Source of the DNA: Brachycybe producta
Taxonomy: Eukaryota > Arthropoda > Diplopoda > Playtdesmida > Andrognathidae
Length of the DNA stretch: 64,000 nucleotides
Direction: 5' to 3'
Assembly (NCBI GenBank): GCA_036925085.1
Contig: JAUPFP010000018.1
Location: forward strand, 1,751,001-1,815,000
Part shown: one piece after another, positions 22,457-34,503 of the stretch
How positions within the stretch are numbered: the stretch's first letter is position 1
How the letters are laid out: every line of letters starts with the position of its first letter
The notes under the pieces: generated by a model
The model's database searches: none
What the model saw: only the letters and a program-made list of their open reading frames with translations
Told to the model about the DNA's origin: nothing
Position numbers and translations under genes: made by a program

Positions 22457-22759
22457 AAGGCCAATTTACACGGGTCTCTTGGGTTGATCAACTCGGTTGA
22501 ATCAACCAAAGTGAACCCGTGTAAACAGTTAATTTCAACAAAAGTGACCAACCACGTTGATGGGTGAACAAAGTAGGCAGGCGGCCAACTTTCGTTGAAT
22601 CTTGTTGACTCAACTGGGTGAATCAACAAAGGTGAACCGTGTAAACAGCATATTCCACAGTGTTGTTTGCTTTTGTGGAACTGTTGTAAACAAATTTCGT
22701 TCAACCATTGAATTCAATTTCGTTGAATTCAACCCGACAGACTCGTGCAAATTGGCCTT
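22457..22759. mobile_element. MITE with AAGGCCAATTTACACG ends
   Basis: Left end AAGGCCAATTTACACGGGTC; right end, read inversely, AAGGCCAATTTGCACGAGTC. The inside is full of short inverted GTTGA/TCAAC motifs ('gttgatcaactcggttgaat'). 303 bp, non-coding. Confidence 0.75.
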
Positions 22760-23450
22760 AAGTCAAAGGTAGTGGCTTCATCAACTTTTGAATGGAAGTT
22801 TCATGTAAAAGATGATGAGTTTAGCACTAACTTTGACTTAAAAATTATTATGAGTCTATAAACATTTAAATGAAGATTTCTATCAAAGTTGACAAGGGTC
22901 GCACTAACTTCAACTTAAATACTTTCAGTTGAATTTGTTTTCAACTTTTAATGGTGATTCTGGTCATATCATTGTTAAGATTTCTATTTGGGTTTTGGTG
23001 AGTTTTTATTTTAGCAATTCCTTCAATTATTCAAAGGTTCAGGAAATGTAATAGATGTCAATTAGATGTAGGTTAAATTTAACTATAGCTTAACCAACCA
23101 AATAACACCATTTCAAAAGTAACTACTAATGTGAAACGGCAATTTATGGTTTAGTTACTGTGGTAGGACGATAGCAGTTTTCTCACTTTAATTGGCCTAA
23201 ACACAATAAAGCGAATGATTACAATAGTGAATAGGTGGAGGCCACGTTAGTGTTCCCATACTCGATTGCTTCAACCTAATACAGTAGCAGCACTGGCTTT
23301 ATATTGTCAAACTAATGGAAATGCGTTAAATACATTAGACAATTTAACCAGAGTAAACTGAAATTCGTCTCCAGTTGAAATTTTCAAAGGGTTGATAATT
23401 ATCGCCATTGTGGATTCATGGCTTGAAAGGGAAAAAAATTTAGTCTTCAA

Positions 23451-24274
23451 TACAGCGTGTCCCAAAAGTGTATACACACTTTGGGTTGTTAATAAGTGCC
23501 ATGTTTATTTTCTTTTAAAATGTTCTAATCAAAGAGTAAATGTTACAATAAAAGATTATATATATAATATCATTAAATGCTTTATGTCTAATTGATGCCT
23601 TTATCTCAAATTTTCAAAATGTCGTCCATTCTCATGAAGGTAAATACCTATAGTATACACATGATAATTTAAATGCATTTAAATAATGTGTTCTACAGAG
23701 CCCTCTGTGAAGGGCAAACAAACAATATGTCGTCGAATTCAATTTATTCAGTTAATAATCTGAAAATATTGAGTTAATACTTAAATATAATATATAAATT
23801 ATTGACAAAATATTGATTTAGCATTTCAATTTAAAATATTAATAATAAAATTAAATAAAGTCAATTTTTATTTGGATCATGTCCTTAACTGGATTCCGTA
23901 TAATTCACCAAAACACATTTCATTTGAATTCATTTAACTCATGTGTGTGTGTACAAGGTATAAGAAACTCATCTGCAAACATTAATTAACGCGTCTCTTC
24001 CATTTTTTTTTCCCCCAAAAAACTTCAATTTCTCTCCATAAGTGATGTTTGCAGATCAATTTCTTACCGATGACAGTAATGTCTTCATGACAATGGAGGA
24101 CATTTTGAAAACTTGAGATAATGGCATCATTTAAAAATAAAACATGTAATGCTTTTATATATATAATCTTCATTGTCACATTTACTCTTAAATCTTAATT
24201 ATAAAATTAAATTTAAGAAAACAAACATGGAAGTTATTAACAATCAAAGTGTGTATACATTTTTTTACGACACC
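23451..24274. mobile_element. Mariner-like foldback element with nested R-2 insertion
   Basis: Left end 'tgtcccaaaagtgtatacac' and right end 'gtgtatacatttttttacga' are inverted, a TIR style seen in Tc1/mariner elements. The arms stay similar for nearly 190 bp ('attttcaaaatgtcgtccat' against its complement near 24,100). The R-2 copy at 23,644-23,960 sits between the arms. No transposase is left. Confidence 0.65.
23644..23960. repeat. R-2 repeat copy
   Basis: Family marks: 'gataatttaaatgcatttaa', 'gtgttctacagagccctctg', 'ttattcagttaataatctga', 'aactggattccgtataattc' and 'gaattcatttaactcatgtg'. Copies also occur at 26.5, 35.2 and 40.3 kb; ends of the type TAATACC...GGTATTA suggest a TIR element of about 320 bp. 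Confidence 0.75.
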
Positions 24275-24483
24275 AATCTGCATATCATTTTAAAAAGTTG
24301 TACCTAATATAAAGAATCATTTATACAAATAAAAATGCTATGTAGAGACCGGAAGCAGTTACAAAAATGATTCCAACATTTTTCTACTAAAAAAATTGTT
24401 AAAATGTCCATAACAATATGAGAATTTTTAAGAAATTTGTAAGAAAAATTAACAATATCAAGAATTTTTAAATTAGAAAACAT

Positions 24484-24543
24484 TATGAATAAAATCGCCA
24501 AAAATATGCGTATTTTCGCATATTTTTGGCAATTTTATTCATA
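24484..24543. repeat. 27-bp inverted repeat, one mismatch
   Basis: Arms 24,484-24,510 and 24,517-24,543 (tatgaataaaatcgccaaaa...) around the loop tatttt. Confidence 0.9.
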
Positions 24544-25187
24544 AAAAGACTGTTTATTGCACAACAATTCATGCAAAAAAACCAAAAAAACAATAACCCC
24601 ATTAATTAAAAGGATTTTTTGTTACGTTTCGTAAAAAAATAGGTTATTTTTTTGCATTTTTCTTCTTCTAATGGTAGCCATATGCTTGAAGATTACTGTC
24701 ACTTAAATTCTAACAAATTCAAAATAAAAAGCTAATTTTATAAATAGTAAACACATAATATAAATCATTGTGTTTGTTTTCTCAATGCTGAAGCCATATG
24801 TTTAGATTTTTTTCTTCTTCCTTAAAATCTTGTTTTAAATGAATTATGACGTGGGAAACGTATTTTCAAATAAGTAATAAACAATACATGGTTTTATATG
24901 TGCGTGTGTAAGGCATTTTGAAAAATTATTTGCTACTCATGTTGTTGTTTCATAGAACCTATGTAAATAATAACAAGGAAATAAACTGGCAAAAAGACTT
25001 TTTTTTTTTAAATAATGAGCAACAACTTTTGTAACGTGCAACAAATATCTTCCTTAATTTTTCCTTTCTAAAAATATACACAAAACACGCACAATTTCAA
25101 TTATAATTTCAACTAATAAAATAACATGACCTCAGCTACTCTTATCGTTAATTAACAAAATAAAAAAAGGCACAATTTCAGGTGGTT

Positions 25188-25372
25188 TTAAAGTGTAAAC
25201 GCCTCTCAAACTCTGATAAATCTGTCTTTGAGGTGCAAAAATCAAGTGAAACTTAAGTTTTAGAAACTAGAGCAGTAGCTCAATCACATTTTAAAGGTTA
25301 AAGTAATTATAAAAAGTTTATTTTGAAAGTTATCAACATAAAAATATTCTTACATAATTGAGCTACCGTTTT
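25188..25372. repeat. FB-1 copy, truncated
   Basis: Begins 'aggtggttttaaagtgtaaa' and includes 'gttttagaaactagagcagt' and 'tttattttgaaagttatcaa', then breaks off at 'gagctaccgttttagcaggc'. Confidence 0.65.
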
Positions 25373-25974
25373 AGCAGGCACAAAATTCTAGGTCGGCAAT
25401 ATCCGGCATCGGCGCTTTGTCTCCCTTTCAATATATATATATTTTTAGTGGTGAGCAAAGCGAGCCAAATAAATTAGCAACATTTTTTCAATATAGTACC
25501 ATAGAGTACATGTAAACAAGGTATGACATTGAAGTAGTTTTTTTTTAAATTTTGGTAAATTTAAATTTACATTTCACAGTTAAGAAAGAGGCTCTCGAGA
25601 TCCATCCATCCAATTTTGAGATGTTTCCCCGAGGGCTTCGCGATTCTATATGCTTATGGAGCTTCTTAACTTTGAGAGGTTCCCAATGGCCTTCCAGATT
25701 TGAAAGGCTTTTGGATGCCTCGCAGTTTCAAGAACAACCCGACGCCTTCACAATTTTGTTAAGCTCCTATTGGCTTGTTTATCCCATAACTTTTGTTTTT
25801 AAATTTCCAAATAATACAGTATAGTTAGAATGGGTATAATTTAATGAGCTGTTAACAATTACCTTATATTACAAAATATAGATGGTATAGTTTTCGAAAT
25901 GAATACTTACATTGTATCTAAACACATATTACGTGCATCACTCTACAACTTGTATAAAAGTAAATGTTTGACGC

Positions 25975-26049
25975 ACCAGCGCCTGGAAGGAACGGTGCAG
26001 GTGGCATTTGTCACCTTGTCACCCGGGCCAGTACGTGGCCGCCTTCTAG
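25975..26049 (+). repeat. Possible Helitron 3' terminus
   Basis: GC-rich end with hairpin GGCCA-GTACG-TGGCC (26,026-26,040), then GCCTTCTAG and host T at 26,050. This fits the hairpin-plus-CTAG rule. No matching 5' end was found. Confidence 0.4.
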
Positions 26050-26510
26050 TTTCTAACACTTGAGTCTTAATCTTGTCACTAAAACACAGAATAATATAGA
26101 GTTCGAAAATCAGCTCTATAGCTCATAAATCATCTCAAATAGAAGAAAAACATAAAAGAAATACAAAATCAATTTCCAAAATACAATTCCACTATTGGAT
26201 AATTATGTGTTGGTTTTTGTACCACAAATGCCCTGACCAACTACACCCTTCATAGGAGAGCGCATACCTTACGAAAACAGTTACAGAAAAAGGAGTGACA
26301 ATGATGAGAGGAGCGCATTGTTGTGGTAGATAATGGCAAGGCCATTCTAATTACATTCCACATGACGTCACTAATTAGTCTAGCATTGAAATTGTAATGC
26401 TTTGTGCTACGATGGGAAGATCATGTACTAAAAAAAAAAACAGGCGGTGGCCTCTCCATAGGCGCCGACGGCATGGGTGGCTCTGATGCTCAAGCACCCT
26501 TTGACCCTAA

Positions 26511-26836
26511 AACCTAGTATACACCTGATAATTTAAATGCATTTAAATAATAAACGTGTTCTACAGAGCCCTGAGAAAAAGGGGTTTACCCTTTTTCTCA
26601 GGGCTCTGTAGAACAATATGATTTCAATTTATTCAGTTAATAAATCTGAAAATACTGAGTTAATAATTAAATACAATATAGAAACTATTGACAAAATATT
26701 AATTTAGTATTTCAATTTAAAATATCAATAATAAAGTCAATTATTATTTGCTTAATGTCCTTAACTGGATTCCGTATAATTCCCCTAAACACATTTAATT
26801 TGAATTCATTTAACTCATCTGTGCATTACAAGGTAT
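26511..26836. repeat. R-2 copy with internal inverted duplication
   Basis: Same family motifs as 23,644-23,960, but the 'gttctacagagccctgag...' segment is followed by its own exact complement. It is itself inserted in an older repeat ('ggcgccgacggcatgggtgg' left, 'aagtcggtgccgacgc' right). Confidence 0.75.
26558..26614. repeat. Perfect 26-bp hairpin inside R-2 copy
   Basis: Arms 26,558-26,583 and 26,589-26,614 are exact complements around the loop gttta. Sister copies of the family lack the second arm. Confidence 0.93.
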
Positions 26837-27639
26837 TACACTATTCACTCAGTTTGCGCTATCAATCAGTAACTGTAGTTAGCACCATGTTAGGCGGACC
26901 CACCAAAAATGACACTTGAGCTGTTGAGCATGCACCACCTTAAGTTTTTGAAAAGTCGGTGCCGACGCAAAACTGAAAACCGAAAACCAAAAGATGGATA
27001 AGGCGAAATTGACCATATGTACCCTACTTAAAGCTAGGTACAGACAGTCAATTCTGGGTTGGATATATCATTTGAACGTGGGAACGTGAACATTTTTACA
27101 AATTGTAATAATATACTTTGTGATGAGCAATTAGTAAAAAAAAAAAAAACTAGGCGCTGCCCAAGAAAAACTTCAAAAGAAAACCACAAGATAATGGATA
27201 AGCCAGAATTGATTTGTGTATTCCTATAAGCTACTTCATAAATCTTTATCTAAATTTAGTTAGAAAATTTACTGCTGATGAGCCACACAAATTTAACTAT
27301 TAATAATTGTGAAACTAATAAATTGAAGCGTGCAATGACCACTTTTCTAGTTTTAATTAATGGCTAATAAAACTGGATTTAATGTCGCAATGAAGTCTGT
27401 TTTTGGTTGATCAACTTCATAATAAAAAATCTCTTAAATTTATAATGTACCATTAAAATTGATTAACAATTAAGTGTTAGTGGTATTTTATATCCACTGC
27501 AGAAAAATTCATTAACATAAAAACTAGTGAGCTGGGTGTGTGTGGGTGTTTGTGCACGCGCGCACAACAAGTTAATAAAGCAATTTCACAGCTTCACCTT
27601 ATAAAAAAAAATCTTTGCAATGTGTTACTATCTGAGAGT

Positions 27640-27820
27640 AGTGTCACTTCAATAGTGACAAACTGGTAAAATTATACATGTATTGCAAATGCACCATTTC
27701 TATTGTTAATTTTGTGTATCACTTGTGACAAACAATGTATTGCCTGTTGTGCATATTGCTTTTTGTACCATTTATGTAGCCACATGTCAGCTGAGTCTTG
27801 AACTTCTTTGTGGTAAATAA

Positions 27821-27910
<90 letters not shown>

Positions 27911-27911
27911 T
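27640..27911 (+). repeat. Probable non-LTR retrotransposon 3' tail with (ATT)n
   Basis: A 3'-UTR-like stretch ends 'ttctttgtggtaaataa' and runs into about 30 ATT units (27,819-27,911). LINE tails of the CR1/L2 kind often end this way. No coding part recognised. Confidence 0.5.
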
Positions 27912-27999
27912 AATTAGATTGACAGTGTAATAGTTTATGAATAGTTCATCCTCAACACAACTGTTTTTTTTTTTTGCATTATTGCCATAATTTATCATG

Positions 28000-29190
28000 A
28001 GTGTAAGTTGTACCAAAAACATCTGGCTTAAGATGGTGTGGGCATTAGCAAACATTAAAAACCCCTAAGATTCGTCATAAAAGAATAAGTTTATCACCAG
28101 TGACTTATCCCGCTCATTGTTAGCAACTTTGATACAATAAATTCAAAATTTGCTAGTTGGGCTTTAGGCCCAAGTTCCAGAAGCAAACTGCACTTGAAAA
28201 TCAATTTTGAACCCTCTGCATGTAGAAGGATGCTAAACATTGAAAAACACCTGTTGTTCACAAAACTCAAAATTGATGTTTAAGTGCTACGTTTTCTTCT
28301 TGAATTTGCTCCTAATTGAATCATTTGACACAGTTTTTTATGACTTTTCTTTCAAAATAAACATTCTAAGACAATTTGAAAATTTTGAATGATTTTAAAC
28401 AAAATTAGTTGGCATAAAACATGCGAATTTAACTAACTTTCCTTTTATGAATAATGAAATCAACCTTAACCTTCAATTATTACTACAGTAATTATTTAAA
28501 ATCGCATACATCACAAAGGTGACCGAAGACTAGCTTCAAGTCATTAATGCTTGAATGCTTTCCATGACTGAAGCCTGAAAGTGACCAGACAAGGTCTTGA
28601 TTCATAATTTAACAGTGAATCACTTCACTTCGGTTCACAATGGAATAATTTTACCATTATGATTACTATACTGTATAAACCACCATTTAATATCCCATTT
28701 TGCTTGCCATCAATTTTCGTTACATGAAATTTTTATTGGAACTTCATTAAAGTAAAAGTCAAACACACACAAAAAAGGTGCATTGTCTACCTGGGACGAC
28801 GCCAAGGTTAGAAGGTGGAGGCTAGCAGTGACTTGGCATTTTTTTTAATTAATTCATGCTACTAATCTATGAAATTATAAAACACACAAACCTAAGTGTA
28901 GAACTTTGGTTATTTTAAATTTTAAAAGCAATATTATTGAGAGCAGTTTAAGGTGTTTTTAAAAATCTAAAAAATAAGTGAACCACAGAGGAGAATTTTC
29001 GTGTTCCTTATATTTGAAAATTAGTTTTTTTTATGGCAATTTCAAATCCATGTACTAGTTTGTTCTTTTTACAAACTAGGCTACCATATTATTTGTAAAA
29101 TAAGTAACATGAAATTAGCCTAAAGTGGTTCAGTTATTCATCAAGTTTCTTGTATTTCTTTAAACACTGGGTGCATTCGGTTGCTAAAGA
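28000..29190. other. No gene seen
   Basis: AT-rich sequence. I see no exons, no clear repeat ends and no RNA gene. Confidence 0.4.
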
Positions 29191-29264
29191 ACCAATATTA
29201 CCAATATTTGAACTTTAAGAAAACGTGACTGGGAGCCATAATTATAATATCTTCGCCTGTATTT

Positions 29265-29311
29265 TTCTCAAGAAAGCAAGCAGCTAATCCACATACTTGC
29301 TTTCTTGAGAA
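29265..29311. repeat. Perfect 16-bp inverted repeat
   Basis: ttctcaagaaagcaag (29,265-29,280) and its complement (29,296-29,311). Confidence 0.85.
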
Positions 29312-29437
29312 CATTACCTTGAATAGTGCAACCTTTAGTGTGGAGGCCAGAAGGAGCCCCCGGAGCCCCACGCTGCTGACTAAACATTTTTTCCCGGCCC
29401 CGTTCATCGCTTGCTGCCTCAGGCCTCGCATACTCTC

Positions 29438-29698
29438 TAGGGCCGGCCCTCGTAGAAAGTAGCTAAACGCAGTCAAATATTACATACTGAATGTAGAAAA
29501 TGTAACGTTTAACTGCGCAAACTTAACTGCACAAGTCTTCCGTTCTATGCCGTGTCGATCATGTCAAAAATACTCCGAATTCGAGATATCAATTATATAA
29601 ATTAGTGATATCAGTAATTCGAAATATTTTCGACACGAATGGCACGGCATAGAACGGAAGACTTGTGCAGTTAAATGTTACGTGTAGGGCCCGCCATT
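29438..29698. mobile_element. Foldback MITE with perfect 32-bp inner arms
   Basis: Ends TAGGGCCGGCC and GGGCCCGCCATTA match the MITE at 14.7 kb in style. Inside, 29,523-29,554 (ttaactgcacaagtcttccg...) and 29,643-29,674 are exact 32-bp complements. Confidence 0.8.
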
Positions 29699-29749
29699 AA
29701 TGTATATTAGTATATTTGTATATTAGTTATGTCTTATGATTGGTTAAAT

Positions 29750-30950
29750 ACAAAGCGACCGGCGATTGCCGCCTGAAGTATCTGCTGGTGGAAAAGCTTC
29801 AGGTCGCAATAGCAAGTCACGACTCTGGTAAGCTTCAGGCAACGGACAATCGCTCCCTGTCACACATGGGTGTGAGATCTCGCATTTGTGGTCTAAGCTT
29901 GAGAAATGATAAAATGAAGCACATCTGGAAAACTTTAAGGGACAAGTAATTCTCAAACTTTTTTTTTTTATTACAACACGTTATTTTTTGCGTGTAGAAA
30001 TCGCGGCATACCTAGTGAAATTCCAGGCACACTAGAGAGCCATATAGCACATCCTTTGGATACCACTGGTCTAGAAGGTGAAGCAATCACGTGGTGCTCC
30101 CAAGCATCCAGATTCTTTACAGCACAAAGAAATAATCAATGGTTTCCGATTGTACCCATTTTCTTAGTTTCTTAGTAGTTTTTTTTTTTTTAAAAAAGGG
30201 TAACTTGTCTCTTACAGTAATTGCAGTCAGAATTTTTCTCTATATCCGTTGGAAATTGAAAGTCTATGCAAATTCTGTTCATATTGAATACTGTTAAATA
30301 AACAATTTGAAGAAAAAAAAAACCGGCATACCTGCATCTAATTAAAAAATTCTTTTGAATTAATTATACATTATATAGAACACATGTTTTTTTTTCCCAA
30401 AAAGTTATCGTTATAATTTTCTAGGCCAGTCTTTGGATAGAAAAATTCCACATTTTTTTTAGCTAGAAATCAAGATACCCTTGAAATTTAGAAGTTTCTT
30501 TTTGCCCTACTTCGCTACACATTTTATCTTGACAAAAATTAGTTAACGTGACTTCACACGAATACTAAATTTTAAGTAAAGAACAAAAAAAAAATACTAG
30601 AAGAACTTTAAGAAAACATTTCTTGTAATGTTTGTTATCATTGCAAGATCACTTCATTTGTATTCATCATTTAAACTGAAAATAAACCGTTACAAGAAAG
30701 TAAAAAAATACAATCTTGCGTATGTTTCAAACTGAAATAAGTAAACAAGTTACGGTAACATTAAAATGCTGAATGGGAATCGGTGTCCAAGGCAAACTTT
30801 CTTAAAATGTTTGTGCAAATCAGTCATGCATTTTCTCATCTTAAAGTCTGAAAACCCAAAGATCCCAGAACATAATTTTAATGTAAGCAAAGCGAGCATA
30901 CATATTAAAATTTCCCTTAGTTATATTCTCATTTTTGTTAGTCAAGCCCG
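29750..30950. other. No gene seen
   Basis: 29,750-29,870 has three variants of 'agcttcaggcaacg/ctgaagtatctg' around 'gcgattgccgcctgaag', which look like repeat debris. The rest is AT-rich without recognisable features. Confidence 0.4.
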
Positions 30951-31002
30951 AGTAACGTGGACGGACACGCGAGCCGCGAGTAACAAGTAACGCGAGCCAG
31001 GG

Positions 31003-31800
31003 GCTCGTCTGGCTCCGCTTGGTGTCCGTACATTAAAGAGGTGCGCGTCAAGACTTGCAAGTCATAAGACGAGGACGAGCACAGTTTCGTTGACTCGCTG
31101 TTACTCGTGGCATTTCTCCCAACAATGAGTGCATGATGATAAAACTTGCACTGGTAATCAAAACGACATGATCGCCTCATCAGATCCTCACGAGTCAAAG
31201 CCTCTCGAGTAACTGAACTCTCAAACCTCAGTTGCCACGAGCACGAGCACTATCAAGAGCACAATCAAGAACCCAAGCCCGAGCCCAAGTACGATTACAA
31301 TCATGAGTAGTCTGAAAGCACCTTAAGAAACTTCCTTTTCTTATGGTGCAGCTAGAGTACTGGTGCTCGTGCTCGTACTCGTTGAGGCAGCTAGAGTACT
31401 GGTGCTCGTGCTCGTACTCGTTGAGGCAGCTCGTCGACAGGCTCGAGTAATCTAGAGTTCTAGACGGACTCGTGAGCAGCGATGCAAGTAGCACGAGTAA
31501 CAAGAGCCAGAGGTTGGTACATCAAAGAGGTGCTCGTCAAGACTTGCAAGTCATTAGACGGAGACGAGCACAGTTTAGTTGACTCGCTGTACTCGTTTCG
31601 TTTCTCCCAACAATTGAGTGCATGATAATAAAACCTGAACTGGTAATTAAAATTTCGCCCATTCTCATTGAGTCCGCACTAATCAAAGCCTCTCTTGTAA
31701 CTAAACCTTCCACCTTCAGTTGACAAGAGCACGAGCACAATTAAGCCTCACAAGCCAACAAGGGCACAAGCCCGAGTACGAGTAGTCTAAACGCACCCTT
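31003..31800. repeat. Direct duplication of about 300 bp, CTCGTG-rich
   Basis: Blocks 31,003-31,325 and 31,501-31,800 share 'cgtcaagacttgcaagtcat', 'ttctcccaacaa.tgagtgca', 'acgagcacgagcac' and 'cgagtagtct.aaa.gcacc'. The text is rich in CTCG and CGAG on both strands, giving many small hairpins. Confidence 0.7.
31348..31425. repeat. Two exact 39-bp tandem units
   Basis: 'gcagctagagtactggtgct...' is repeated exactly with a 39-bp period. The minus-strand frame stays open and would repeat CLNEYEHEHQYSS. Confidence 0.9.
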
Positions 31801-32383
31801 ATAAACTCATGGGGGGTGACGCCTGACATGGAAAACAGTGTCTCACGCACTTTTTTTTTTAAAAAAAATGTACAACTTAAATATTAAAATAAGAAATTTG
31901 GCTTTTTGAAAGGTGGACACCCCCTAACCTCGCCTGTATATGCGGCTGCCCGTGCGCTCCATTTTATTACCATTCTAGTTATTTTGTTAAAAACTAAAGA
32001 ATAATATCAATACAATGTATTAAATACAATAAACTATTGTACAGAAGAAGTATATGTAGGAGTGCATTTCATTTCTGCGCCCCTAAGGTTAGTGCGACCG
32101 AGGCAAGTGCGCCTTGCTTTAACTAAGCAAGGCTCTGCCTTTAATGAATGAATTTAGAATGACCTTGTCATAATTTGAAACAACAATACACCAACACTTC
32201 TACCTCTCAACACATCATTTCTTTTCTTTAAAGTCGAAATTACACCGAGGAAACATTGTGCAACATGTAGCATGTGACAGTGTGGCATGCGACATGATGC
32301 AACATTTTATCACTATACCACAAAATATGTAACAGGTAAACTGCTACTAATATACCATGTATTACATCATACTGATTTTATTC

Positions 32384-32604
32384 ATGATGATAGCCTCTTA
32401 CTATTCATCATCATCATTTCCTGTACCTTATCCCGCAAGCAGCAGGGTCGGCCTTGCTGGTTCTAACTCTCCACTCGTTCCGATTTTGCACCAAGCCCCC
32501 AGTGACCCCACATGCCACCATATCCCATTTTACTACCACATCCCAGGTTTGCTTGGGTCTTCCTCTACCCCGTTTTATTTGATATGATGATAGCCTCTTA
32601 CTAT
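32384..32604. repeat. Retroelement tail flanked by a 22-bp repeat
   Basis: 'atgatgatagcctcttacta' occurs at both 32,384 and 32,583. Between lies GC-richer text that on the minus strand ends 'gcgggataaggtacaggaaa' plus ATG repeats, like a LINE tail. The second copy of the 22-mer directly abuts the Helitron-like element, and the duplication may be a target-site duplication of the insertion. Confidence 0.5.
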
Positions 32605-32950
32605 TATATATATAATATCCCAGGTCTGTGTGTGTGTGTGTGTGTAGTAACAAAACCATTGAAGCACGTCGGAATTTATATAAATTTGAATAAATGAACC
32701 GTTTTTTTCTCTCAAGGTCAGCTATATGTTGAACTCTTTCTTTGGAAAGTGTAGAAGGGGGGAGAGAGAGAAAAGTGGGAGGGGGTGAGGGGAAAAGGTT
32801 GGAAAGTGTAGAAGGGGAGAGCGAGAGAGAAAAGTGGGAGGGGGTGACTGAAATTGAAATGAAAGGAGTAAAAAAAGAAAAAAACGACGCGCATGCGCAC
32901 AATTGCCTGTGAATTTTGCTCCCGTCATTTATGACGGGTTACCCCACTAG
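32602..32950 (+). mobile_element. Non-autonomous Helitron-like element (full)
   Basis: 3' end: hairpin CCCGTCA-TTTA-TGACGGG (32,921-32,938), then TTACCCCACTAG and host T. It has a (TG)n run near the 5' end ('caggtctgtgtgtgtg') and two tandem purine-rich blocks (the complement of the pyrimidine blocks at 15.8 kb). It is nearly the same as 15,707-16,082. Confidence 0.72.
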
Positions 32951-33262
32951 TTTTATATATATTAAGCTTAGTCTGTCTGTCTGTGTATAATGCTGTACAA
33001 ACAAGGACAAAAACGTTTAAGCACGTGGGAATTTATTTAAATTTAAATGAACCGGTTTTTATTCATGGTCAACTTTATGTTGCGCTCTCCCCATCCAAGA
33101 ACCCAAACAATAGTATGGTGCTTATAAAAAATGCAAGCGGTCAAGGCAAATTCACACAAAATGTCATTTATAATGAACTATTTGAATAAAATAGTTAATT
33201 TTAGTAGCAAAATTAAAATAGAATTTTGCTCACGTCATTTATGACGGGCTCTACACCAATAG
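32951..33262 (+). mobile_element. Second Helitron-like element, directly adjacent
   Basis: Starts right after the CTAG of the previous element with 'ttttatatatattaagctta' and 'gtctgtctgtctgtg'. It shares 'aagcacgtgggaatttattt' and 'tgaaccggtttttat' and ends in a hairpin ACGTCATTTATGACG, then CTACACCAATAG and T. The purine blocks are missing. It is an older or shorter relative. Confidence 0.6.
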
Positions 33263-33444
33263 TCTTAATATCTTAATATATTTAGTCAAGTACGTATATA
33301 TTTTAAATTTTTGTATCTCAATTTAATGAGGCAAAATGATGTATTGATTTATTATTTTCTTTATGTTCAGATACTAAGTAAAGCAGTCAGTTAAGTTTTC
33401 TATGTCCGTAAGTGGACTCCATATAATCCAACTATGGCTGACAA

Positions 33445-33519
33445 CTAGTATCTTACAAACTTTTGATTGAAAAGTTGATGGTGTATCAACTTTTCAATCA
33501 AAAGTTTGCTAGATACTAG
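33445..33519. repeat. 35-bp inverted repeat, two mismatches
   Basis: ctagtatcttacaaactttt... (33,445-33,479) pairs with 33,485-33,519 over a loop of five bases. Confidence 0.9.
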
Positions 33520-33695
33520 AATATTTTTAAAAAATAAATTCGTTTCACATCAGTTTAGAAATATTTATAGGCCTATTTCACGTTTCAATAAAAAAAATCA
33601 AATTGCAATTAAAAAAATGTCAATTTTAAAGATCTAACAAAATTTACGTTCAGTTGAAAGTTTACTGATGACTGCTGAACCACCAATTAAGACAG

Positions 33696-33860
33696 GCAAT
33701 TAGAAAACGGGATAAACAGACGTTTGCTCCGCCCTTTTAATGACGAACGCAACTTCTAATTGGTTTATTGCGACGTCAGACCACATAACCAACCAATTAG
33801 AAGTTGCCGTTCGTCATAAAAAGGCGGAGCAAACGTCTGTTTATCTCGTTTTCTAATTGC
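33696..33860. mobile_element. Foldback MITE (CAATTAGAAAACG ends)
   Basis: Nearly the whole element is two inverted arms of about 72 bp ('gacgtttgctccgccctttt' against 'aaaaggcggagcaaacgtc'), separated by about 20 bp. Confidence 0.85.
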
Positions 33861-34503
33861 TTGTATAATTAAGCCCGAAGACACTCCCATCATAAGTAAA
33901 CTTGATTAAAAATTTCAAGAGTCAGGTTTGAAGGGTCAATTTTAAAACCAGCCATCCCCCCACCCCCAAGGGCTTCATCTTGCCCAAGAGCAACAGGTTG
34001 TTTTGCACAACCACTGATACAACAACCTAATGTCAGTCAGTTTATCGAACCCACATAAAAAGAAACAAGTTGAAGGGGGAAAAAAAAATGTTGCCAAATT
34101 TTCTCTGCAGCTATTCTTTTTGATGCTTGGAATTTTATATTTTTTTCTCGTTAATCTCAACTAATATACTGCACAGTGGACATATAAAGATGAGCGTCCA
34201 ATAGGTCGGTGACGCGCGGCGCGGAGGAAAAAATGCCCCCCCCAAACAAAATGCATGTAAATGCATGGAACCCCATCCATTAGGGCGGAAGCGCAGAGAA
34301 GCGTGACGCTCAGAAGTGTAAAGAAGCACAGCACGTACGGCACTCGCTGCGCTTCCTCCCTAATGCATGGGAGCGCGGAGGGGAGTTCATCAGTGTTCAT
34401 GCAATTGTTTGTGGCTGCTTCCTTATGGCACATCTCACACCTATCCATTACATTGTGACCTTAGTTTAAATAATATAATATTTAAAGCATCAGTAAAATC
34501 AAA

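Noticed and set aside
31228..31503. 91-codon frame with a repeated 13-residue unit
   Set aside because: It reflects the exact 39-bp tandem duplication in a CTCGTG-rich repeat, not a protein family.
32414..32902. 162-codon minus-strand frame
   Set aside because: It reads through a Helitron-like element with pyrimidine repeats (SLSLSPSTLS...); a repeat artefact.
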